Below, piece after piece: positions 50,574 to 60,661 of a stretch of DNA of 64,000 nucleotides (the first letter of the stretch is position 1; each line of letters starts with the position of its first letter). Location: assembly GCA_022828105.1 (NCBI GenBank), contig JAJEJC010000008.1, positions 310,001 through 374,000 of the forward strand. Direction: 5' to 3'. Source of the stretch: Dehalococcoidia bacterium (GTDB lineage: Bacteria > Chloroflexota > Dehalococcoidia > Bin125). Both the position numbers and the translations under genes were made by a program. The notes under the pieces were generated by a model, which made no database searches, had not been told where the DNA came from, and saw nothing but the letters and a program-made list of their open reading frames with translations.

Positions 50574-51166
50574 GCCCGACGCTGACGGATCCTGAGGAGA
50601 TCCGAGCGGCATTCGAGGTGGAGATGGCCAGCCGCCCGGGGAAACTTCAGAAGCACGTCAACCGAGTCGAACGCGGCGCGAGCCGGCTTGCGGCGATCCA
50701 CGAGCTCGACCGCGAAGTGTGCACCGCCGCCGCGGCCGGTCACGACCTGTTCCGCCACTGCAGCGACGCCGAACTGCTCGCGCTGTCACGGCACTACCGA
50801 GTGACCATTGGCCGCGACGAGGAGGACGCTCCGATCATTCTCCACGGCCCGCTCGCAAGCGCCTACTCGCGGGACGTGCTCGGCGTCGATCACGAGATCA
50901 TCCTCGACGCCATTGCCTTCCACACCACCGCGCATCCCGAATTCTCCGCCGAGGCCCTGGCCGTGTTCCTCGCCGACAAGATCGACCCGAGGAAAGTACA
51001 GCGTGATCCCGGACTCGCCGCCGTCGCGGCTGCCGCTGAGCAGGACCTCCATGCCGCCGCCGCGCTCTTCCTCGAGCGCCGCCTGTCCGTTCAGCTCAAC
51101 AGCGGCCAAACGTTGCACCCGCTGGCCGTCGCCAGTCGCAACGCCTTCCTGCGGCGCTTGACATGA
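50570..51166 (+). CDS. HD-domain hydrolase, YqeK-like
   Basis: [82 protein letters not shown]. Confidence 0.8.
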   Translation: MSPTLTDPEEIRAAFEVEMASRPGKLQKHVNRVERGASRLAAIHELDREVCTAAAAGHDLFRHCSDAELLALSRHYRVTIGRDEEDAPIILHGPLASAYSRDVLGVDHEIILDAIAFHTTAHPEFSAEALAVFLADKIDPRKVQRDPGLAAVAAAAEQDLHAAAALFLERRLSVQLNSGQTLHPLAVASRNAFLRRLT

Positions 51167-52242
51167 CCACGGCAGACGAGGACACCGGCGCAACCAGCGA
51201 CGAGGGCGCGGCCGTCGGACGAGTGATCGACGGGGCCGAGTCCGAACCCGACATCCAGGATCGCGCCCTGCGTCCTGCGCGGCTTGAGGACTTCGTCGGC
51301 CAAACGACGGTGCACGAATCGATTCGCATCGCCGTCGACGCCGCGCGCGGCCGCGACGAAGCGCTCGACCACCTGTTGCTCTACGGTCCGCCCGGACTGG
51401 GCAAGACCACGCTCGCGCGGATCGTCGCCCGCGAGCTCGGGGTCAACCTTCGTCCGACCAGCGGGCCCGCAATCCAGCGCGCCGGCGACATCGCCGCGAT
51501 CCTGACCACGATGCAGACCCACGACGTGCTCTTCATCGACGAGATCCACCGCGTGCCGCGCTCGGCCGAAGAGGTGCTCTACTCGGCGATGGAGGACTTC
51601 CAGCTCTTCATGATGATCGGCAGCGGTCCTGCCGCCCGCAGCGTGCAGCTCTCGGTCAAACCCTTCACGCTGATCGGCGCGACCACCCGCTATGCGATGA
51701 TCTCGCCGCCCTTGCGCGATCGCTTCGGCATGGTCCAGCGACTCGACTTCTACAACACCGACGAACTCGAGCAGGTCATCGTTCGATCTGCCGCCGCGCT
51801 CGAGGTCGAGTTGCAGCCCGCCGGCGCGCGCGCGCTGGCCGAGCGAGCCCGTGGTACGCCGAGGGTCGCCAACCGGCTGTTGCGCCGCGTGCGCGATTAC
51901 GCCGAGGTCCGCGCCGACGGCGTGATCACGCGGCAGGTCGCGGACCAAGCGCTGCGAGGTCTCCGCGTGGACGAACTCGGCTTGGACGAGCACGACCGCA
52001 ACCTGCTGCGGGCCCTGATCGAGGGCTTCAACGGAGGACCGGTCGGCCTCGACACCCTCGCCGCCTCAATCGCGGAGGACGCCGACACCGTCATGGATGT
52101 CTACGAGCCCTACCTGATTCAGCTCGGCTTCCTCGCCCGAACCCCTCGTGGCCGGGTCGCCATGCCCGCCGCCTGGACGCACCTGGGGCTCACGCAAAAG
52201 AACTCGCCCCCCGACCAGGGAGCCTTGTTCGAGTCCGTCTAG
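51163..52242 (+). CDS. ruvB: Holliday junction branch migration DNA helicase RuvB
   Basis: [88 protein letters not shown]. Confidence 0.96.
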   Translation: MTTADEDTGATSDEGAAVGRVIDGAESEPDIQDRALRPARLEDFVGQTTVHESIRIAVDAARGRDEALDHLLLYGPPGLGKTTLARIVARELGVNLRPTSGPAIQRAGDIAAILTTMQTHDVLFIDEIHRVPRSAEEVLYSAMEDFQLFMMIGSGPAARSVQLSVKPFTLIGATTRYAMISPPLRDRFGMVQRLDFYNTDELEQVIVRSAAALEVELQPAGARALAERARGTPRVANRLLRRVRDYAEVRADGVITRQVADQALRGLRVDELGLDEHDRNLLRALIEGFNGGPVGLDTLAASIAEDADTVMDVYEPYLIQLGFLARTPRGRVAMPAAWTHLGLTQKNSPPDQGALFESV

Positions 52243-54254
52243 TCCAACGCCAGCGCCGGCTCGCTTGAATCCGTGCGCGAGCCTGTCCCGTTCGTCCCGT
52301 TGCGGCCGTTCGCGCTTGTCCGTTCCCGCATCCGGTCGAGCACCGCCAGCGCCGCATCCTCGTCGAACTCGACCGACTCCTGCGCCGCGTACATCATCCG
52401 GTAGAGCTTGGCGTAGTAGCCGTCCTCGATCCGGAGCAGTTCCTCGTGCGTGCCCTGCTCCATGATCCGGCCATACTCCAGCACGATGATCCGGTCGACT
52501 GAGCGAATCGTCGACAGCCGGTGCGCGATCACGAACGCCGTCCGACCGCGCAGCACGCGCGCGATCGCCTGCTGGATCAGCGCCTCGGTCTGCGAGTCCA
52601 CGTTCGCCGTCGCCTCGTCCAGGATCAGGATGCGTGGATCGCTGAGGATCGCTCGGGCGAACGCGACGAGCTGACGCTGCCCAATCGAGAGGTTCTGCGC
52701 CCGTTCCGCCAACGGCGTGTCATAGCTCTGCGGCAATCGCTCGATCCACTCGTCGGCGCCCACTACTCGGGCTGCATCAATCGCCTGCTCGCGGGTCGCG
52801 CCGAGATTGCCGTACATGATGTTGTCCAGCACCGTGCCCGAGAACAGGAACGGATCCTGCAGGACCACACCCACGCGCTGGACCAGCGACGCCCGCGTGA
52901 CCTCGCGCACGTCGTGCCCGTCGATCCGCACCTCACCCTCGGTCACCTCGTAGTTGCGGGTGATCAGCGAGGTGATCGAGGTCTTGCCCGCACCGGTCTC
53001 TCCGACCAGCGCGACCGTCTCGCCCGGCTGCACTTCCAGGTCGAGGTCGAACAGCACCCGCACGCCGTCGACGTATTCGAGCGACACGTTGTCGAAGTGG
53101 ACGTGCCCGGCGATGTCCGGCAGATCCTCCGCGTTGGGCGCGTCCTCGATCTCGGGCTCGGTGTCGAGCACTTCGAAGACCCGCTCCGCTCCGGCCATCG
53201 CGCGCTGGAACATCGTGTACTGCAAGACCAGGTCGCGGACCGGGTCGAAGAAGCGTTGGATGCCGATGGCAAAGGCGATGATCGCCGCCACGCCGACCGC
53301 CTCATCCAGATTTCCGCCGCTCAGACGCACCGCCGCGACCACGATGATCAGCGCCGTGGCCAGCGCGATCAGGATTTCCACCAGCGGCATGATCGCCGCC
53401 GAGAGCAGTCCCGCCCGCCGCGTCGCGCGCAGGTTCCAGTTGTTGATCCGGTCGAAGCGCTTGGCATTCTCCGACTCTCGGTTCAGGCTCTGCACCACGC
53501 GAACGCCGTTGAGGTCCTCGTTCAAGGTCGAGTTCACCGCCGCAATCGCCACGCGCGTCTCGAGGAACGCCATCCGCGCGCGTTTGCTCCACCAGGCCAT
53601 CGAGACGATCAGGATCGGCAGCACGGCGAACGCCACGAGCGCGAGTTGCCAGTCAATGAACAGCATCACCGCCATGATGATCGCCAGACCGAAGATGTCG
53701 CCGATCACGGTCAGCACGCCCGAAGTCAGCATCTCCTGCAACACCTGCACGTCCGACGTCACGCGAGACATGATCGCCCCGACTTCGCCGCGGTCGTAGA
53801 AGCGATGTTCCAATTTCATCAGGTGATCAAACACGTCCTGGCGCATCCGCCTCAGGATCGGGTGGCCCACGTTGGCCATCAGCCATTGACGCAGGAACTC
53901 GGCGCCCCAGGACACCATCACGATCGCGCCGAACGCGATCGCGATGCGGTCCAGTTCGGAGAGAATCCCGTTCTCCAGCGCGCCTTGCAGCGCCTGGTAG
54001 ACGACCAGCACCTGGATATTGAATGCCACGGCGAAGAACGCATTGGCCACGATTGCCGCGCCCAGGCGCTTCTTGTGCGGGCCGATGTAGCGGCCGAAGC
54101 GTCGCACGAGCCGCGGGTTGTAGAGCGTGCCGTATTCCTTGTCCCAGCCGTCGGCCATCGATGCCGAACTCGCCCAGGCGCTGCGCGGACCATGCCCGCC
54201 GCCGCCCAGGTTGGAGGTCCAGCCTCCGGCCATGCCGCCGCCCATCATGCCCAT
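52239..54254 (-). CDS. ABC transporter, fused permease/ATP-binding (exporter half)
   Basis: [17 protein letters not shown] Walker [33 protein letters not shown] signature and Walker B; N-terminal TM domain. Confidence 0.94.
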   Translation of the reverse strand: MGMMGGGMAGGWTSNLGGGGHGPRSAWASSASMADGWDKEYGTLYNPRLVRRFGRYIGPHKKRLGAAIVANAFFAVAFNIQVLVVYQALQGALENGILSELDRIAIAFGAIVMVSWGAEFLRQWLMANVGHPILRRMRQDVFDHLMKLEHRFYDRGEVGAIMSRVTSDVQVLQEMLTSGVLTVIGDIFGLAIIMAVMLFIDWQLALVAFAVLPILIVSMAWWSKRARMAFLETRVAIAAVNSTLNEDLNGVRVVQSLNRESENAKRFDRINNWNLRATRRAGLLSAAIMPLVEILIALATALIIVVAAVRLSGGNLDEAVGVAAIIAFAIGIQRFFDPVRDLVLQYTMFQRAMAGAERVFEVLDTEPEIEDAPNAEDLPDIAGHVHFDNVSLEYVDGVRVLFDLDLEVQPGETVALVGETGAGKTSITSLITRNYEVTEGEVRIDGHDVREVTRASLVQRVGVVLQDPFLFSGTVLDNIMYGNLGATREQAIDAARVVGADEWIERLPQSYDTPLAERAQNLSIGQRQLVAFARAILSDPRILILDEATANVDSQTEALIQQAIARVLRGRTAFVIAHRLSTIRSVDRIIVLEYGRIMEQGTHEELLRIEDGYYAKLYRMMYAAQESVEFDEDAALAVLDRMRERTSANGRNGTNGTGSRTDSSEPALALD

Positions 54255-56129
54255 CTAGCCGCTCCCGCCCGCTGCCGCGACCGCTTCGGCCGGCTCGGCC
54301 TCGTGAGCGCCGGCCGACTCCTGATCGCGCAGCTCCAACTCGTAGATCTCGCGGTACAGCCCGCCCTGCTGCAGCAGTTCGTCGTGCTTGCCGCGCTGGA
54401 CGATCCGGCCCTGGTCGAGGACCAGGATCTGGTCGGCCTCGCGCAGCGAGCGCAGCCGGTGGGCAATCACGAACGTCGTCCGGCCACGCATCAGCGCCGC
54501 CATCGCCTGCTGGATTTCAAACTCGGTGGCCGCGTCCACCGACGAGGTCGAGTCGTCGAAGATCAACACGCGCGGGTCCATCAGCAACGCCCGGGCGATT
54601 GCGATCCGCTGTTTCTGCCCACCAGAGAAGTTCGCCCCGCGCTCGCCGACCCAGGTGTCGTACTGCTCCGGCAGGCGGTTGATGAAGTTATGGATTCGGG
54701 CCAGCTTGGCCGCCGCTTCGATCTCCTCGTCGGTCGCGTCGGGCCGGCCATAGGCGATGTTTTCCTTCAGCGTCGCCGCAAACAGGAAGACTTCCTGCTG
54801 CACAATCGCGACCTGCCGGCGCAGCGCCTCCAGCGGCCAGTCGCGCACGTCCTGGTCGTCGAAGGTCACCCGACCGGTGCTCACGTCGTAGAAGCGAGGG
54901 ATCAGGTTGACGACGGTGGTCTTGCCGCTGCCGGTCAATCCCAACAGCGCGATCAGCTCACCCGGCTTGGCCTCGAAGTCGATGTTGCCCAGCACCGGCG
55001 AGCGCGGGTCGTAGGCGAAACTGACGCCCTCGAACTTGATGTGACCCTGGGGACGCTCCGGAGCGACCGCCTCGGGGTTGTCCTGCACTTCCGATTCCTG
55101 GTCGAGGATTTCAAAGATGCGCATCCCGGCGGTGGCCGCGCGCGGCACCATCATCACCATCCAGCCCAGCCCGCGAATCGGCATCTGCAGGATGGTCAAG
55201 AACATCAGGAACATGGTCAGCTCGCCGACCGTGAAGTTGCCGTTCACGACTTCCCGCCCGCCGTACCAGATCGTCAGCACGATCGCCGCCGCGCCCAGCA
55301 TCGTCATCAGCGGCATGTTGACCGCCTGCACCATCGAGGCGTCATAGGACCGCTGCTGCAGCCAGCCCGCCGCGCGGCCGAACTTCTGACCCTCGAACTC
55401 CGCCCGCCCGAACGCCTTGACCACTCGGATTCCCGACAGCGCCTCTTGCAGCACCGTGCCCAGTTGTGCCTGCGACTCCTGCACATCGTTCCAGATCGGC
55501 CGCAGCCGCCGCGCCACAAACGCGGAACGCGCGGCGATCAGGATCATGATCCCCCAGACCATCAAGGCCAGCGGCCAGTTGATCAGCAGCATGATCACCA
55601 GCGTGCCGACGCCCAGCACCAGCGTGAACGAGAGCTGGACGCCGCCGAAGTTGATGAACATCCGCACGACTTCCACATCCTGCGTCGCGCGGACCATGAT
55701 CTGACCCGTCTCGGCGCCGTCGTGATAGCGGAATGAGAGCGTCTGCAAGCGCTGATAGATGGCGTTGCGCAGGTCGTAGGCGACGGTCTGCCCAACCCAC
55801 TCGGCCAGGTAGCGCTGGACGAACATCGACGTCCCGCGCAACACCGCCGCGCCGACCAGCGCCAGGCCGGCCACCGCGACCAGCCAGCCGGTGATCGCGA
55901 TCACCGTGTCGCCGTTGACGATCTCCGTCGAAATCGCGGTGTCAATCGCCCAGCGCAGCAACCACGGCGTCGCGATTGCGAACGCCGCCGTCGCCAGGAT
56001 CGCGATTGCGGTGACCGACAAGCCCTTCCAATAGGGAAGCGCAAAGCGCAGCACGCGGCCGATGACGAGGATGGAGATCGGAACGCGCAGGCCGCGAGAA
56101 GGCTGTACGTCTGCAGTCAGTGCGGTCAA
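54255..56129 (-). CDS. ABC transporter, fused permease/ATP-binding (exporter half, partner)
   Basis: ALLGLTGSGKTTVVNLIPRFYD; FSGGQKQRIAIARALLMDPRVLIFDDSTSSVD; abuts the previous half-transporter. Confidence 0.94.
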   Translation of the reverse strand: MTALTADVQPSRGLRVPISILVIGRVLRFALPYWKGLSVTAIAILATAAFAIATPWLLRWAIDTAISTEIVNGDTVIAITGWLVAVAGLALVGAAVLRGTSMFVQRYLAEWVGQTVAYDLRNAIYQRLQTLSFRYHDGAETGQIMVRATQDVEVVRMFINFGGVQLSFTLVLGVGTLVIMLLINWPLALMVWGIMILIAARSAFVARRLRPIWNDVQESQAQLGTVLQEALSGIRVVKAFGRAEFEGQKFGRAAGWLQQRSYDASMVQAVNMPLMTMLGAAAIVLTIWYGGREVVNGNFTVGELTMFLMFLTILQMPIRGLGWMVMMVPRAATAGMRIFEILDQESEVQDNPEAVAPERPQGHIKFEGVSFAYDPRSPVLGNIDFEAKPGELIALLGLTGSGKTTVVNLIPRFYDVSTGRVTFDDQDVRDWPLEALRRQVAIVQQEVFLFAATLKENIAYGRPDATDEEIEAAAKLARIHNFINRLPEQYDTWVGERGANFSGGQKQRIAIARALLMDPRVLIFDDSTSSVDAATEFEIQQAMAALMRGRTTFVIAHRLRSLREADQILVLDQGRIVQRGKHDELLQQGGLYREIYELELRDQESAGAHEAEPAEAVAAAGGSG

Positions 56130-56300
56130 TTTCGGCTCCCGAGCGGGCGGCTGTCAGATACCGCCACGGCGTCGGTACGCCGCTCAGACTCATTCATAGT
56201 TCAAGCGCATTATAGTGGTCCGCCGCATACACGACACGCGGCAAGTCCGATCGGGTTAACTCGGACGCAGTCAACGCCGCCCCAACTCCAGCGCACACGC

Positions 56301-56870
56301 ATGCCCCGCACGCTCCAACTCCGACCCATGACTCTCGATGACGTCGATGCGGTCACCGACCTCGATCGCCGCGCCTTCGGCGAGTCGGGCTGGAGCCGCC
56401 GCTACTTCGTCGGCGAACTGACCGAGTCGCCGATCAGCATCTTCTACGTGCTGACCGACAGTGACCGGCAGCTCCTCGGCTACTTTGGGACCTGGCACGT
56501 CGTCGATCAGCTGCAACTCTGCACGTTCGCCGTCGACCCCGATGCGCACGGCCTGGGACTGGGCGCCATCCTGCTCAACTGCGTCTTCCGACTCGCCCAG
56601 CGCCTCGGCTGCGAGAGCGTCCAGCTTGAGGTACGCGAGTCCAACGCCGCCGCCCGCGGGCTCTATCGCAGCCGAGCCTTCAGCGAGGACGCCGTGCGCC
56701 GCAACCTCTACTCCAGTCCCCGCGAGGACGGCATCCTGATGAGCGCACCAACGCCGTCGACGATCGAGACCGGCTTCGGCCGCTCCGCCGCCGAGCGCTG
56801 GCCGGGAGGCCTCGACCTCGCCTGGGACGATCGCGGCGGCCGCGCCGCCGAGCACTGGCCGGCCGGCTAG
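56301..56870 (+). CDS. rimI: GNAT N-acetyltransferase, RimI-like, with C-terminal extension
   Basis: LQLCTFAVDPDAHGLGLGAILLNCVFRLAQRLGCESVQLEVRESNAAARGLYRSRAF. Confidence 0.8.
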   Translation: MPRTLQLRPMTLDDVDAVTDLDRRAFGESGWSRRYFVGELTESPISIFYVLTDSDRQLLGYFGTWHVVDQLQLCTFAVDPDAHGLGLGAILLNCVFRLAQRLGCESVQLEVRESNAAARGLYRSRAFSEDAVRRNLYSSPREDGILMSAPTPSTIETGFGRSAAERWPGGLDLAWDDRGGRAAEHWPAG

Positions 56871-56894
56871 CCGGCCTGCGATACACTTTGCGCC

Positions 56895-57170
56895 ATGGAC
56901 CTCAATCAACAGATCGAACAGCTGCTCGCGCGCTCACGCTACATCCGAGCGATCGGTCCCACGACCGACGACTTCATGCGCTGGCGGGACGCCGCCGAGG
57001 AACTCCTGAGCGACGCCGTCGGCGACGATCATCCGGTCATGGCCAGCTACCGCGACGCCATTGGGCCGCGCGAGCGCCCGGACTCCGAGGGGCTGCAGAT
57101 CCACGGCCAGTTCGGCATGGCCCCACGACTGATTGCCGCCGAAGACGTCCTGCGCGGCCTCGTCACCTGA
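56895..57170 (+). CDS. Hypothetical protein
   Basis: 91-aa complete ORF between convergently arranged genes; preferred over the overlapping 56888..57286 ORF on composition. Confidence 0.5.
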   Translation: MDLNQQIEQLLARSRYIRAIGPTTDDFMRWRDAAEELLSDAVGDDHPVMASYRDAIGPRERPDSEGLQIHGQFGMAPRLIAAEDVLRGLVT

Positions 57171-57203
57171 ACGCGGTACTAAACGCAGCGCTGAAGGCGG
57201 GTC

Positions 57204-57905
57204 CTAAACCGCGGCGCCGGTCTTCTTCTCCATCACCGACGCGACCAGCTCCGCCGCCTGCACATAGGTCAGGTGCGTCGTGTTGATCACGACGTCGTAG
57301 AGCAGCGGCGACCAGACATCCACTTTCCAGAACTTCTCGTGGAACGCCGCCCGGCCCTTGTTGAACTCCTCGATGCTGCGCGCCGCCGCCACCTCGTCCA
57401 CGCCCTCCCACTCCTGCACGCGAGCCAACGCGACCGCAGGTTCCGCCACCAGCTGCACATGCGTCGCGTTCGGCATGTCCTTGAGAATCATCTGGCTGCC
57501 GCGGCCGATGATCACCACGTTGCCGCGCTGGGCGATCGACTCGATAATCTGCGCCGTCGTCGCCAGGATCGCGCGGTCGTCCACCACTCCCGAACCCGCG
57601 TCGGACAGCTCCTGGTAGCTCTGCGACAGCATCAGTTCCAGGTTGCCTGAGCCAAGCATCGGATCGATCGCTCCGCCCGCCGCCGAGCGCTCCAGCGCCC
57701 GCTGCAGGAAGTGCCCCATTCGCGCCCGCAGCGAGTCGGTCCGTTCGTCCTTCTCCGCCACTTCCGACACCGTCCGCCCCAGTTGCCGCGAGGCGTCCAC
57801 CAGCACCGTCTGATCGATGTACTCCAGACCCAGCGTGCGGCTCAACCGGCGCGACACGTCGCGCGCGCCCGCGCCGTACTGGCTGGATACTGTCACGACT
57901 GCCAT
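57204..57905 (-). CDS. Cytidylate kinase-like family protein
   Basis: VVTVSSQYGAGARDVSRRLSRTLGLEYIDQTVLVDAS; VVIIGRGSQMILKDMPNATHVQLVA; start at MAVVTVSS. Confidence 0.82.
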   Translation of the reverse strand: MAVVTVSSQYGAGARDVSRRLSRTLGLEYIDQTVLVDASRQLGRTVSEVAEKDERTDSLRARMGHFLQRALERSAAGGAIDPMLGSGNLELMLSQSYQELSDAGSGVVDDRAILATTAQIIESIAQRGNVVIIGRGSQMILKDMPNATHVQLVAEPAVALARVQEWEGVDEVAAARSIEEFNKGRAAFHEKFWKVDVWSPLLYDVVINTTHLTYVQAAELVASVMEKKTGAAV

Positions 57906-58007
57906 CGCGCACCTCCGCGGCTGACCTGGAGACACGCACAGGGTACTCCAACGAGGGCCCCGGCTGAGTGCAACCAGTTGGAAGGCTGTTTGAAAGCTGC
58001 TGGGAGG

Positions 58008-58571
58008 CTAGAAGTCAGCCATCATCGAGCCGAGCGGCAGCGATCGACGCAGGGACCAGCCCGACGCTCCCTCCGCCTGCTCCACGGCGTCGAAGACTCC
58101 GACGTGCGTGACCACGAGAAAGTAGCGCTGCGCCGCCAGCGATTCCGCCGCGCTGACGGCTTCCGCCTCTCGGCGAAAGCGGCCCACCGTCAAGGCGGTC
58201 CGTTCCAGCGGCGAGCGGGAGCGGATCAGCGCGTCCGGCGCCTGCTCTGGGTAGAGATCGCGATAGACGATCGACGAAATCCGCTGCGCGTCCTCGGCGC
58301 CCTGCTCCGCGACCATCTGCAGCAGGTGTTCGCCTTCGTCGTACCACGACTGCGGCGCGCCCAACTCCAGCATGAACGGATGGAACAGACCCAGGATCAC
58401 CTCCAGCATCTGCTCCAGGTCGCCCAGACCGTAGTGATCGTCGAACTGCTCGGTCAGGGGAATGTGCGGCGGCGTCGCGTCGACCTGCTCGCGGTCGTAC
58501 AGCGCGCGCACCAGGTCGATCTGCGCGCGCGCCTGCTCGTCGGGCACCAGAGCCAGCATCCGTTGCACCAT
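58008..58571 (-). CDS. Conserved hypothetical protein
   Basis: Complete 187-aa ORF; no recognised domain. Confidence 0.6.
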   Translation of the reverse strand: MVQRMLALVPDEQARAQIDLVRALYDREQVDATPPHIPLTEQFDDHYGLGDLEQMLEVILGLFHPFMLELGAPQSWYDEGEHLLQMVAEQGAEDAQRISSIVYRDLYPEQAPDALIRSRSPLERTALTVGRFRREAEAVSAAESLAAQRYFLVVTHVGVFDAVEQAEGASGWSLRRSLPLGSMMADF

Positions 58572-58585
58572 GCGATCAGATTAAC

Positions 58586-58621
58586 CCACGACGGCTCCCC
58601 CGCTCGGGGGAGCCGTCGTGG
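58586..58621. terminator. 16-bp perfect stem-loop
   Basis: CCACGACGGCTCCCCC GCTC GGGGGAGCCGTCGTGG; two further short hairpins follow before 58671. Confidence 0.65.
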
Positions 58622-58670
58622 CTTCTGCTTCCCCCTGCGGGGAAGCTGTCCCGCAGGGACTGAAGGGGGG

Positions 58671-59174
58671 CTATTCGCCCTCGTCGACGACCTCCGCGAC
58701 CGCCTCACTGACGGCCCCGGTGTTGATCGCGATCTTCTGCGGCTCGGGCTCTTCGCCCTTGGGCAGCGACAGCTCCAACACGCCGTTGGCCAGGTGGGCC
58801 GAGATCTTCGAGGAGTCATAGGCCGGGTCCAGCCGGAAGCTGCGGCTCAGCACCGTGCGAGTCACCTCGCGCCGGCGGTACTTGCGATCCTCGCCCGAAC
58901 CGTTCTCCGAGCTCTCGTCGCTCGCGTGCTCGGCGTGGATCGTCAGTTGACCGTCGTCGACCGTCACCGCGATCTCGTCCTCGGCGAAACCGGGCACCCA
59001 GGCCTCGATGCCGATCCCCTCGTCGTTCTCGTAGACGTTGACCGGAAGCTGCCAGGACGTGGTCGGCATGCTGCCGGCGGCCGTCCTGGCGACCCGCCGC
59101 GGGCGACGCGCGAAGGCGTTGCCAAACAGGCTGTCGAACTCGGCGAACGGGTCGCGAATCAGAATCTTGCTCAT
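58671..59174 (-). CDS. Hsp20/alpha-crystallin small heat shock protein
   Basis: PVNVYENDEGIGIEAWVPGFAEDEIAVTVDDGQLTIHAEH ... RSFRLDPAYDSSKISAHLANGVLELSLPKGEEPEPQKIAI. Confidence 0.93.
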   Translation of the reverse strand: MSKILIRDPFAEFDSLFGNAFARRPRRVARTAAGSMPTTSWQLPVNVYENDEGIGIEAWVPGFAEDEIAVTVDDGQLTIHAEHASDESSENGSGEDRKYRRREVTRTVLSRSFRLDPAYDSSKISAHLANGVLELSLPKGEEPEPQKIAINTGAVSEAVAEVVDEGE

Positions 59175-59323
59175 CTCGTGCTCCTCACTGCCGATGGCTC
59201 TGGGTTTGCTTCTTCGTGTGCCCATCGGCTCTAAGGAAACCTTACAGAGACCCTATCAAGATTGCAAGACTTATCTGTATCCCACTCAACTTTCCTCCGC
59301 ATGAGTTGTCTTGGTAAGAGATA

Positions 59324-59344
59324 GTTGATAGCATCTGACTCAAG
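59324..59344. promoter_or_regulatory. Candidate degenerate HAIR (HspR operator)-like site
   Basis: gTTGAta gcatctg ACTCAAG against CTTGAGT-N7-ACTCAAG: right half exact, left half 4/7. Confidence 0.35.
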
Positions 59345-59360
59345 ATTGGAACCGCACGGC

Positions 59361-60305
59361 ATGGCTCAGGACTTCTACCAGACCCTCGGCGTCACCCGCG
59401 ATGCCTCCGAGAAGGAGATCTCCTCCGCGTACCGCCGGCTCGCCCGCCAGTACCACCCCGATGTGACCGGCGGCGACAAGGACGCCGAGCAGCGCTTCAA
59501 AGAGGTCAATGCCGCCAACGACGTCCTCTCCGACCCCGACAGGCGCGCCGCCTACGACCGTTGGGGCGACCAGTGGGAGCACGCCGAGCAACTCGAAGAG
59601 ATGCAGCGCCGCAACGGCGGCGGATTCGGCTTCGCCGGCTTCGGCAACCAGCCTTTCGGCGGCGACCCCAACGTCCGCGTCGAGTTTGGCGGCGCCGACT
59701 TCGGTGAAGCCGGGGATCTCGGCGACATCTTCGGCAGTTTCTTCGGCGGCCAGCGCGCCGGCGCGCCGCACCGGCCCGCGCGCGGTCGGGACCTTGAGCA
59801 CAGCGTCAACGTGTCGCTGCGCGAAGCCTTTCACGGCACCACCCGGACCCTCCAGCGCGGCGCAGGCGGATCGCGGCTGGAACTCACGATCCCGCCCGGC
59901 GTCCGCGACGGTCAGCGGATCAAGTTCACCGGCAAGGGCGAGGAACTGCCCGACGGCCGCAGCGGCGACCTCTACCTGATCGTCAACGTCGACGACGATC
60001 CCGTCTTCGAGCGCCGCGGCGACGACCTCTTCGTCCCCGTCGACGTCTCGATCACGACCGCTGCGCTCGGCGGCGAGGTCGCCGTCCGCTCGCTCGGCGG
60101 CAGCGGACGGCTCGCCTTGCGCATCCCCGCCGGGACCCAGAACGGACGCGTCTTCCGGCTCGCTGGCCAGGGCATGCCGCGCTTCAAGCACGACGGCCGC
60201 GGCGACATCCTGGCCGAGGCCCGGCTGCGCATGCCCGACCCGCTCAGCGAGGAGCAGACCGAACTCTTCCGCCGCCTCCGCGACCTGGAAGGCGCCGACC
60301 AATGA
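59361..60305 (+). CDS. DnaJ-family chaperone (CbpA-like, J-domain plus DnaJ C-terminal domains)
   Basis: DFYQTLGVTRDASEKEISSAYRRLARQYHPDVTGGDKDAEQRFKEVNAANDVLSDPDRRAAYDRWG; no zinc-finger CxxCxGxG repeats. Confidence 0.94.
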   Translation: MAQDFYQTLGVTRDASEKEISSAYRRLARQYHPDVTGGDKDAEQRFKEVNAANDVLSDPDRRAAYDRWGDQWEHAEQLEEMQRRNGGGFGFAGFGNQPFGGDPNVRVEFGGADFGEAGDLGDIFGSFFGGQRAGAPHRPARGRDLEHSVNVSLREAFHGTTRTLQRGAGGSRLELTIPPGVRDGQRIKFTGKGEELPDGRSGDLYLIVNVDDDPVFERRGDDLFVPVDVSITTAALGGEVAVRSLGGSGRLALRIPAGTQNGRVFRLAGQGMPRFKHDGRGDILAEARLRMPDPLSEEQTELFRRLRDLEGADQ

Positions 60306-60661
60306 GCGACCAGCCCGTCTACACCATTCGCATCGCCGCGAAGATGGTCGGCGTCCACCAGCAGACGCTGCGCACCTACGAGCGCGAAGGTCTGCTCACC
60401 CCCGCCCGATCCGCCGGTCGCCAGCGCCTCTACAGCGACGACGACATCGCCCGACTGCGGGTCATTCGCCGCCTGATCGACGAACTCGGCGTCAACCTCG
60501 CCGGCGCCGACATCATCCTCCGGTTGAGACACCGGATCGGCGAACTCGAAAACGAAAACCAGCAACTACGCAACGAACTCCAGCGCCGCCGCGACCAGCA
60601 ACTGCCCACGGTCCGGCCTCCGCGCCTCGAGCGACAGAAGCAACAGGAGCGACGACGATGA
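60302..60661 (+). CDS. hspR: MerR-family regulator, HspR-like
   Basis: YTIRIAAKMVGVHQQTLRTYEREGLLTPARSAGRQRLYSDDDIARLRVIRRLIDELGVNLAG; operonic between dnaJ-like and Clp genes with ATGA overlaps. Confidence 0.88.
   Translation: MSDQPVYTIRIAAKMVGVHQQTLRTYEREGLLTPARSAGRQRLYSDDDIARLRVIRRLIDELGVNLAGADIILRLRHRIGELENENQQLRNELQRRRDQQLPTVRPPRLERQKQQERRR

Noticed and set aside
52521-55736. 1071-aa plus-strand ORF
   Set aside because: Antisense to two well-supported ABC transporter genes; His/Arg/Asp-rich composition is a GC-frame artefact
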